From: Streptomyces carminius
GTDB taxonomy: Bacteria; Actinomycetota; Actinomycetes; Streptomycetales; Streptomycetaceae
Direction of reading: 5' to 3'
DNA: 64,000 nt
NCBI RefSeq assembly: GCF_002794255.1
Contig: NZ_PGGW01000063.1
Span: 2,501-66,500 of the forward strand
Shown: positions 57,915 through 64,000 of the stretch, in pieces
Layout: the number at the start of each line of letters is the position of its first letter
Numbering within the stretch: the first letter of the stretch is position 1
Position numbers and translations under genes: made by a program
Notes under the pieces: model-generated
Database searches by the model: none
Told to the model about the DNA's origin: nothing
What the model saw: only the letters and a program-made list of their open reading frames with translations

Positions 57915-58814
57915 ATGTCACCCCGGCTCGACGAAACGCCCGCCGCGTCGTCGCCCGCCCCGCCCGAGGGGGCCGGGGACGGCCTTCCGGAGCCGGCCGG
58001 GCTCCCCGGGATCCCCGGGATGTCCGGGGTCCCGCCGTACGCCGAGGTCGGCGCGGTGGACGCCCGGGCTCTGTCCAGGACCCTCTTCGCCCGCCTCGAA
58101 ACACTGCGGGAGGGCACCCACGAGTACGCGTACGTCCGCAACACCCTCGTCGAGCTGAACCTCGCCCTGGTGAAGTTCGCCGCCTCCCGGTTCCGTTCCC
58201 GCAGCGAGCCCATGGAGGACATCGTCCAGGTCGGCACCATCGGCCTGATCAAGGCCATCGACCGGTTCGAACTCGGCCGCGGGGTCGAGTTCCCGACCTT
58301 CGCGATGCCGACGATCGTGGGCGAGATCAAGCGGTTCTTCCGCGACACCTCCTGGTCGGTGCGCGTCCCGCGGCGGCTGCAGGAGCTCCGGCTGGACCTG
58401 GCCAAGGCCGGGGACGAGCTCGCCCAGCAGCTCGACCGCTCCCCCACCGTCGGCGAGCTGGCCGACCGGCTGGACATCTCCCGCGAGGAGGTGGTCGAGG
58501 GCATGGCGGCGAGCAACGCGTACACCGCCAGCTCCCTCGACGCCCAGCCCGAGGAGGACGAGACGGAGGGCGCCCTCGCGGACCGCATCGGATACGAGGA
58601 CCACGGTCTGGAGGGCATCGAGTACGTGGCGTCCCTCAAGCCGCTGATCGCCGATCTCTCACCGCGCGACCGCAGGATCCTCTCCCTGCGCTTCGTGGCG
58701 AACATGACCCAGTCCGAGATCGGTGAGGAGCTCGGTATCTCCCAGATGCATGTCTCCCGTCTGCTCGCGCGGACACTGGGCAAACTCCGCAAGGGCCTGC
58801 TCGTCGAGGAGTGA
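57915..58814 (+). CDS. SigB/SigF-family RNA polymerase sigma factor
   Basis: Encodes 299 residues from ATG 57915 with GGAGGA 4 bases upstream; in-frame ATGs at 57891 and 57903 are less well placed. The first ~45 residues are Pro/Gly/Ala-rich. Region 2 is ~75-160 (LVELNLALVKFAASRFRSRS, DIVQVGTIGLIKAIDRFELG, then IKRFFRDTSWSVRVPRRLQE). Region 3 follows, and the region 4 helix-turn-helix is at ~264-288 (MTQSEIGEELGISQMHVSRL). It lacks region 1.1, as stress and sporulation sigma factors of this class do. From memory, S. coelicolor sigI with its anti-sigma genes lies at the equivalent place. It is followed by a 32-bp palindrome terminator. Confidence 0.94.
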   Translation: MSPRLDETPAASSPAPPEGAGDGLPEPAGLPGIPGMSGVPPYAEVGAVDARALSRTLFARLETLREGTHEYAYVRNTLVELNLALVKFAASRFRSRSEPMEDIVQVGTIGLIKAIDRFELGRGVEFPTFAMPTIVGEIKRFFRDTSWSVRVPRRLQELRLDLAKAGDELAQQLDRSPTVGELADRLDISREEVVEGMAASNAYTASSLDAQPEEDETEGALADRIGYEDHGLEGIEYVASLKPLIADLSPRDRRILSLRFVANMTQSEIGEELGISQMHVSRLLARTLGKLRKGLLVEE

Positions 58815-58866
58815 CGCCCGCGCCGGGGGGTGGCAGCGCCCGTTCCGCCCCGTCCCCGCCCGTGCG

Positions 58867-58898
58867 TCCGGCTGCCGGAGACGTCTCCGGCAGCCGGA
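58867..58898. terminator. 32-bp perfect palindrome, bidirectional terminator
   Basis: 58867-58882 is exactly complementary to 58883-58898. It lies between the sigma-factor gene (plus) and hutI (minus), 53 bases after the sigma-factor stop. Confidence 0.8.
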
Positions 58899-58963
58899 TG
58901 TGCCGTTCGTCACAGCGGCGCGCGGCTCCCCCGCCGCCATACCGCCGCCCCGCGGTGTGCCGC

Positions 58964-60193
58964 TCACCGGACGCGGGCGCCCCGCTGCCACACCGCCGCC
59001 ACCAGCGGGACGCCGGGCCGGTAGGCGAGGTGGACGTGCGAGGGCGCGTCCAGCAGCACCAGGTCGGCGCGGGCGCCGGGGGTGATCCGCCCGATGTCGA
59101 TGCGGCGCAGGGCCGCGGCGCCGCCCGCGGTGGCGGCCCACACCGCCTCGTCGGGGGTCATGCCCATCTCCCGCACGGCCACGGCGACGCAGAACGGCAT
59201 GGAGCTGGTGTACGACGAGCCCGGGTTGCAGTCGGTGGCCAGCGCGACGGTGACGCCCGCGGCCAGCAGCCGGCGGGCGTCGGGGTAGGGCGAGCGGGTG
59301 GAGAACTCGCAGCCGGGCAGCAGTGTGGCGACCGTACGGCTGCCCGCCAGCGCGTCGACGTCGGCGCCGGTGAGGTGGGTGCAGTGGTCGGCGGAGGCGG
59401 CACCCAGCTCCACGGCCAGCCGGACGCCGGGACCGGGGCCGAGCTGCCCGGCGTGGACGCGCGGGGTCAGCCCGCGGGCGATCCCGGCGGTGAGGACGGC
59501 GCGGGCCTGGTCGCCGTCGAAGGCGCCCCGCTCGCAGAAGACGTCCACCCAGCGGGCGTGCGGGGCGCAGGCGGCCAGCATCGGGCCGGTGACGAGGTCG
59601 ACGTAGCCGTCCGGGTCGGCGGCGTACTCGGGCGGCACGACATGGGCGCCGAGGAAGGTGGTCTCGTCCACGTGCTCCTCGGCGATCCGCAGGGCGCGGA
59701 GCTCGTCCTCGACCGTCAGGCCGTAGCCCGACTTGGTCTCCAGGGTGGTGGTGCCCTGGTGCAGCGCCTCCTCGACATGGCGCTCCAGTCCCGCGGCGAG
59801 CCGTTCGCCGGAGGTGGCACGGGTGGCCTCCACGGTGGTGCGGATGCCGCCGGCGGTGTAGGGGCGGCCGGACATCCGGGCGCCGAACTCCTCGGTGCGG
59901 TCGCCGCCGAAGAGCAGGTGCGAGTGGGAGTCGACGAAACCGGGGAGCAGGGTCCGGCCGCCCGCCCGGAGGCGACTGTCAGTGGCGGGTGCTTGACTCT
60001 CCGTACCGACCCAGGCGATCCGGTCGCCCTCGATGACGACGGCCGCGTCCCGGAGCAGGCCGAGGGGGTCGTCGGGGGAGGTGCCCGGAAGGTGGTGATC
60101 GTTGGTGACCAGGGTGGCGATGCCGGTGATGAGAGTGCTGCCGGCGGTGCCGAGGGGGGTGTCCGTGGTGCTGTCCGTGGTGCTGGTGCTCAT
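58964..60193 (-). CDS. hutI: imidazolonepropionase
   Basis: Encodes 409 residues from ATG 60193 (MSTSTTDSTTDTPLGTAGST). It hydrolyses imidazolone-5-propionate to N-formimino-L-glutamate in histidine degradation. The amidohydrolase metal site reads LLPGFVDSHSHLLFGGDRTE (HxH). Further marks are GHTLETKSGYG-type text TTTLETKSGYGLTVEDELRA, RVHAGQLGPGPGVRLAVELG, the catalytic region SADHCTHLTGADVDALA and VALATDCNPGSSYTSSMPF. The length is standard. The ATG overlaps the stop of hutF by 4 bases. It is the last gene of the hut operon in this window. Confidence 0.95.
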   Translation of the reverse strand: MSTSTTDSTTDTPLGTAGSTLITGIATLVTNDHHLPGTSPDDPLGLLRDAAVVIEGDRIAWVGTESQAPATDSRLRAGGRTLLPGFVDSHSHLLFGGDRTEEFGARMSGRPYTAGGIRTTVEATRATSGERLAAGLERHVEEALHQGTTTLETKSGYGLTVEDELRALRIAEEHVDETTFLGAHVVPPEYAADPDGYVDLVTGPMLAACAPHARWVDVFCERGAFDGDQARAVLTAGIARGLTPRVHAGQLGPGPGVRLAVELGAASADHCTHLTGADVDALAGSRTVATLLPGCEFSTRSPYPDARRLLAAGVTVALATDCNPGSSYTSSMPFCVAVAVREMGMTPDEAVWAATAGGAAALRRIDIGRITPGARADLVLLDAPSHVHLAYRPGVPLVAAVWQRGARVR

Positions 60194-61632
60194 CTGCGGG
60201 CTCCTTGCTGGATGGCGTCCACCAGGGCCGCGGGGACGTCCGGCACGCTCCGGTGTACTCCTTCGCGCACCACATGGCGACCGCCGACGACCGTGTGGCG
60301 TACATCGGCGCCGGTCGCCGCGAATACGGCCGCCTCGGCCGCCAGCCGGGGCGCCGGTCCGGCGGTGCGCACCGAGTCCAGGGCGACGGTGGTGAGATCG
60401 GCGAGCCGGCCCGCCTCCAGCCGCCCCGCGTCCGGCCAGCCCAGGGCGGCGTGACCGTCCTCGGTGGCGTGGCGCAGCAGCCGGCCGGCGGTCCAGTGGC
60501 CCCGGGCGCGGCTGCGCAGCCGTTCGTTCAGCTCCATGGCGCGGGCCTCCTCCAGCAGGTCGATCACGGCATGGCTGTCGGTGCCCAGGCACAGCGGCAC
60601 ACCCGCGCGGTCCAGTTCGGCCGCCGGGCCGATGCCGTCGGCGAGGTCGCGCTCGGTGGTGGGGCACAGGCACACCCCGGTTCCGGAGCCGCCCAGGAGG
60701 GCGATGTCGTCCTCGGTGAGATGGGTGGCGTGGACGGCGGTGGTCCCGGGGCCGAGCACCCCGTGGTCGGCCAGCAGCCGGGTGGGCGTGCGGCCGTGGG
60801 CGGCCAGACAGGCATCGTTCTCGGCGGGCTGCTCGGAGAGGTGGACGTGCAGGGGCGCGCCCCGCTCCCGGGCCCAGCCGGCGACGGCGGCCAGCTCACC
60901 GGCGGGCACGGCGCGCACCGAGTGGATCGCCGCGCCCACCCGGGCGTGCTCCCCGTCCGGGGCCAGGGCGGCGGCCCGCTCGGCCCAGGCGGCGGCGCTG
61001 CCGTCGCCGAAGCGGAGCTGGTGGCGGTCCAGCGGCCGGCCGCGGCGGGCGGTGCGGATGCCGGTGCGGGTGCCGGTGCGGGTGCCGAAGCCGGCGGCCA
61101 GGTAGCAGGTGTCCAGGAGGGTGATGCGGATGCCCGCCTCGGCGGCGGCCGCGATCAGGGCGTGCCCCATGGCGTTGGGGTCGTCGTAGGGGAGGCCGCC
61201 GGGGGCGTGGTGGACGTAGTGGAACTCGCCCACACAGGTGATGCCCGCCAGGGCCATCTCCGCGTAGACGGCTCTGGCCAGCGAGAAGTAGCTCTCGGGG
61301 GTGAGCCGGTCGGCGACGGAGTACATCACCTCGCGCCAGGTCCAGAAGGTCCCGGAGCCGAGCTGGACGGTGCCGCGCAGGGCGCGGTGGAAGGCGTGGG
61401 AGTGGGCGTTGGCCAGGCCCGGGAGGGTCAGGCCGCGCAGCGGCTCGGCGCCGGGCGGCGGGCCGGGCGTCCCGGTGCGGACGGCGGCGATGCGGCCGCC
61501 GGCCGTCTCGATCAGTACGCCCGGCTCCACCGTGCCGCCGAGCCAGGCGTACTCGGCCCAGTAGGCGGGCCCGGGCTCCGTCCGGTCCCGGGGGCCGGCG
61601 GAGCTGCCGGGGCCCTTCGCGGTCAGCCGCAC
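60190..61632 (-). CDS. hutF: formimidoylglutamate deiminase
   Basis: Encodes 480 residues from GTG 61632, overlapping the M20 gene by 10 bases. HutF converts N-formimino-L-glutamate to N-formyl-L-glutamate and ammonia. As an amidohydrolase-superfamily enzyme it shows TLPGLANAHSHAFHRALRGT (HxH), the loop FHYVHHAPGGLPYDDPNAMG, PLHVHLSEQPAENDACLAAH, TAVHATHLTEDDIALL and VPLCLGTDSHAVIDLLEEAR. A TRTGTRTG repeat near residue 190 is a local insertion. Presence of HutF means histidine breakdown goes through formylglutamate rather than formamide release, so a deformylase is needed next. Confidence 0.93.
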   Translation of the reverse strand: MRLTAKGPGSSAGPRDRTEPGPAYWAEYAWLGGTVEPGVLIETAGGRIAAVRTGTPGPPPGAEPLRGLTLPGLANAHSHAFHRALRGTVQLGSGTFWTWREVMYSVADRLTPESYFSLARAVYAEMALAGITCVGEFHYVHHAPGGLPYDDPNAMGHALIAAAAEAGIRITLLDTCYLAAGFGTRTGTRTGIRTARRGRPLDRHQLRFGDGSAAAWAERAAALAPDGEHARVGAAIHSVRAVPAGELAAVAGWARERGAPLHVHLSEQPAENDACLAAHGRTPTRLLADHGVLGPGTTAVHATHLTEDDIALLGGSGTGVCLCPTTERDLADGIGPAAELDRAGVPLCLGTDSHAVIDLLEEARAMELNERLRSRARGHWTAGRLLRHATEDGHAALGWPDAGRLEAGRLADLTTVALDSVRTAGPAPRLAAEAAVFAATGADVRHTVVGGRHVVREGVHRSVPDVPAALVDAIQQGARR

Positions 61633-62921
61633 GCCAGGTCCTCCAGCACGTCGGCGAGGGCCCGTACCCCGGCGGCGCAGTCGTCCTCCCCGGCGTGCTC
61701 GGCGGGCGAGTGGGAGACGCCGGTGGGATTGCGCACGTAGAGCATGGCGGCGGGGACGGCGGCGGACAGCACGCCCGCGTCGTGGCCCGCGCCGGTGGGC
61801 AGGGCGGGCGCACCGCCCAGCAGCCGGGCCAGCCGGTCCCGCAGTCCGTGGTCGAACTCCACCTCGGAGGTGAAGGACTCCCGGGTGACGGCCACCCGCA
61901 CCCCGTCGCGTGCGCCGCGCTCGGCCGCCACCCGCTCGATCTCGGCGACGACGGCGGCGAGGGTCTCCTCGTCGGGGGCGCGGGAGTCGAGCCAGCCGCG
62001 GACCAGGGAGGCGATGGCGTTGACGCCGTTCGGCTCGACGGCGACCCTGCCGAAGGTGGCCAGCGCCCCGGCCAGCCGGGCCTTCTTGCGGGCGGCCAGC
62101 ACGGTGTTGGCGTAGGTCAGCATCGGGTCGCGGCGGTCGGCCAGGGCGGTGGTGCCGGCGTGGTCGGCCGCGCCGTGGAAGTCGAACCGCCAGCGGCCGT
62201 GCGGCCAGATCGCGGAGGCGACACCCACCGGGTGGTCACCGCCGGCGGCGGCGAGGCGGCGGCCCTGCTCGATGTGGAGCTCGACGAACGCGCCGACGCG
62301 GGCGAGCCGTCCGGGATCCGGACCGAGCGCGCCGGGGTCGTGCCCGGCCCGTTCCATGGCCTCGGCCAGCGTCACCCCGTCCGCGTCGCGCAGCCCGCGG
62401 GCCCGCTCGGCGGTGAGCTGCCCGGTGGCCAGCCGGGAGCCGACGCAGGCCACCCCGAACCGGGCGCCCTCCTCGTCGGCGAAGTTCGCCACGGCCAGCG
62501 GCCTGGCCGGGCGCGTTCCCCTGCCGTGCAGTTCGTCCAGGGCGGCGAAGGCGGAGACGACCCCGAGAGGGCCGTCGAAGGCGCCGCCGCCGGGGACGGA
62601 GTCCAGGTGTGAACCGGTCACCACGGCTCCCCCGGCACCCCCGGTGTCCCCGCCGGTCCCGCCGCCGCCCTTCTCCGGGCCGCCCAGCCAGGCCCACTGG
62701 TTGCCGTTGCGGTCCACCTCGTAGGCCAGCCCGCGCGCGGCGGCCTGCCGCCGGAACCACTCCCGGCACTCGGCGTCCGCGCCGGTCCAGGCGTGGCGCC
62801 ACCAGCCCCCGCCGGACGCCCGGCCGACGGGCAGCAGTTCCCGCCACATCTCCTGGAACGGGGCGCCCGGCCGCCACCCCCCGGGGGAGGCCGGCCCGTC
62901 GGCCGCCGGTGCCGTGCTCAC
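61623..62921 (-). CDS. M20 family amidohydrolase (allantoate amidohydrolase-like)
   Basis: Encodes 432 residues from GTG 62921 (STAPAADGPASPGGWRPGAP), overlapping hutU by 4 bases. The M20/M40 dinuclear metal site is clear: VVTGSHLDSVPGGGAFDGPL, NFADEEGARFGVACVGSRL, HIEQGRRLAAAGG, DRNGNQWAWLGG and, in the dimerisation domain, DFHGAADHAGTTALADRRDP, with AGHDAGVLSAAVPAAMLYVR. It belongs to the allantoate amidohydrolase, N-carbamoyl-amino-acid and ureidoglycolate group. Inside a hut operon with hutF and no hutG nearby, deformylation of N-formylglutamate is a plausible alternative role. The substrate is not proven. Confidence 0.9.
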   Translation of the reverse strand: MSTAPAADGPASPGGWRPGAPFQEMWRELLPVGRASGGGWWRHAWTGADAECREWFRRQAAARGLAYEVDRNGNQWAWLGGPEKGGGGTGGDTGGAGGAVVTGSHLDSVPGGGAFDGPLGVVSAFAALDELHGRGTRPARPLAVANFADEEGARFGVACVGSRLATGQLTAERARGLRDADGVTLAEAMERAGHDPGALGPDPGRLARVGAFVELHIEQGRRLAAAGGDHPVGVASAIWPHGRWRFDFHGAADHAGTTALADRRDPMLTYANTVLAARKKARLAGALATFGRVAVEPNGVNAIASLVRGWLDSRAPDEETLAAVVAEIERVAAERGARDGVRVAVTRESFTSEVEFDHGLRDRLARLLGGAPALPTGAGHDAGVLSAAVPAAMLYVRNPTGVSHSPAEHAGEDDCAAGVRALADVLEDLACG

Positions 62922-64000
62922 GCGCCGCCCTCCCGCATCGGGACCCGGACGCCGCACTCGGCGGCGACCTCCCCGGCCCGCTCGTACCCGGCGTCGACAT
63001 GCCGGATGACGCCGGTGCCCGGGTCGTTGGTCAGCACCCGGCGGATCTTCTCCCCGGCCAGCGGTGTGCCGTCGGCGACGGTGACCTGCCCGGCGTGGAT
63101 CGAACGCCCCATGCCGACCCCGCCGCCCTGGTGGACGGAGACCCAGGAGGCGCCGGAGGCCACGTTGACCATGGCGTTGAGCAGCGGCCAGTCGGCGACG
63201 GCGTCGGAGCCGTCGCGCATGGCCTCGGTCTCGCGGTACGGGGAGGCCACCGAGCCGCAGTCCAGGTGGTCGCGGCCGATGACGACCGGCGCCGCCAGCT
63301 CACCGGAGGCCACCATGTCGTTGAAGCGCTCCCCGGCCCGGTCCCGCTCCCCGTAGCCGAGCCAGCAGATGCGGGCGGGCAGCCCCTGGAAGCGCACCTT
63401 CTCCCCGGCCAGCCGGATCCAGCGGGCCAGGGACTCGTTCTCGGGGAAGAGGTCGAGGACGGCCCGGTCGGTGGCCGCGATGTCCCGCGGGTCGCCGGAG
63501 AGGGCGGCCCAGCGGAAGGGACCCTTCCCCTCGCAGAACAGTGGCCGGATGTAGGCGGGCACGAAGCCCGGGAAGTCGAACGCGCGCCCGTAGCCCGCCG
63601 TCCTGGCCTCCCCCCGGATGGAGTTGCCGTAGTCGAAGACCTCGGCTCCCGCGTCCTTGAAGCCGACCATCGCCTCGACATGACGGGCCATCGACTCCCG
63701 GGCCCGGGCGGTGAACTCGGCGGGCTTCTCCGCCGCGAGGGCGGCCATGTCCGCGAAGTCCACGCCCAGCGGCAGATAGCTCAGCGGGTCGTGGGCGGAG
63801 GTCTGGTCGGTGACGATGTCGACGGGCGCGCCGGCCGCCAGCAGCCGGGGCACCACCTCGGCGGCGTTGCCCAGGACGCCGACGGACAGCGGGCGCCGCG
63901 CGGTGCGGGCGTCCTCCGCCAGGCGCAGGGCCTCGTCGGGGGAGTCGGCGCGCACGTCCAGGTAGCCGTGCGCGATACGGCGCTCGATCGCGCGCGGATC
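62918..64000 (-). CDS. hutU: urocanate hydratase (partial)
   Basis: The C-terminal 360 residues are visible; the start lies beyond the right end. It hydrates urocanate to imidazolone propionate using tightly bound NAD+. Marks include TDQTSAHDPLSYLPLGVDFA, FDYGNSIRGEARTAGYGRAF, PLFCEGKGPFRWAALSGDPR, the segment GRDHLDCGSVASPYRETEAM, and NVASGASWVSVHQGGGVGMG with GRSIHAGQVTVADG, which are among the most conserved urocanase stretches. It is the first hut gene seen and is translationally coupled to the M20 gene by a GTGA overlap. Confidence 0.96.
   Translation of the reverse strand, partial: DPRAIERRIAHGYLDVRADSPDEALRLAEDARTARRPLSVGVLGNAAEVVPRLLAAGAPVDIVTDQTSAHDPLSYLPLGVDFADMAALAAEKPAEFTARARESMARHVEAMVGFKDAGAEVFDYGNSIRGEARTAGYGRAFDFPGFVPAYIRPLFCEGKGPFRWAALSGDPRDIAATDRAVLDLFPENESLARWIRLAGEKVRFQGLPARICWLGYGERDRAGERFNDMVASGELAAPVVIGRDHLDCGSVASPYRETEAMRDGSDAVADWPLLNAMVNVASGASWVSVHQGGGVGMGRSIHAGQVTVADGTPLAGEKIRRVLTNDPGTGVIRHVDAGYERAGEVAAECGVRVPMREGGA

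Overview
The window is chromosomal DNA from a high-GC filamentous actinomycete, almost certainly a Streptomyces or close relative. The evidence is third-codon-position GC bias, frequent GTG and TTG starts, an 87-residue WhiB, coenzyme F420 genes, DUF397/XRE pairs, LCP-family paralogues and a c-di-AMP riboswitch ahead of a muralytic enzyme. Gene identities come from reading the translations and from remembered family features; no database search was run.

Layout. 1-10.1 kb: a divergent SpoIIM-like/RDD membrane pair, then a minus-strand run of a hypothetical protein, ahcY, a cation diffusion facilitator, manA, a SIS-domain sugar-phosphate protein, a Trm112-like protein, manB and a DUF3499 protein. 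10.4-17 kb: a zincin-like protein, a translationally coupled DUF5719 protein and large membrane glycosyltransferase, and whiB. 17.8-24.3 kb: cysteine dioxygenase, F420 biosynthesis (cofD, fbiB), an AlkA-like glycosylase, a secreted amidase and a TIGR03089-type protein. 24.5-34.7 kb: five LCP (LytR-CpsA-Psr) genes interrupted by a GT2 glycosyltransferase and a thioesterase. From 2.5 to 34.7 kb the gene order resembles what I recall around manA-whiB2-fbiAB-cpsA in mycobacteria. The block links GDP-mannose supply, glycosyl transfer and attachment of glycopolymers to the cell wall.

34.7-42.9 kb is an accessory island of lower-GC, less regular genes. It holds an AbiEi/AbiEii-like (type IV toxin-antitoxin-like) operon preceded by a 26-bp inverted repeat, the wreckage of an IS1182-like and an IS3-like element, two DUF5753 XRE regulators with DUF397 or DUF6879 partners, a Cys-tailed protein and a methyltransferase.

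43-64 kb returns to core genes: acyl-CoA dehydrogenase, UDP-glucose dehydrogenase, a divergent CGNR regulator/VOC pair with a GTTACC operator array, an Rpf-LysM-M23 muralytic enzyme under a c-di-AMP riboswitch, an M19 dipeptidase, purE-purK, GtrA, a two-component system, a peptide symporter, an anti-anti-sigma/anti-sigma pair divergent from a SigB-type sigma factor, and a four-gene overlapping histidine-utilisation operon (hutU, an M20 hydrolase, hutF, hutI) that runs off the right end. Both window ends cut a gene. No tRNA, rRNA or CRISPR array was seen.
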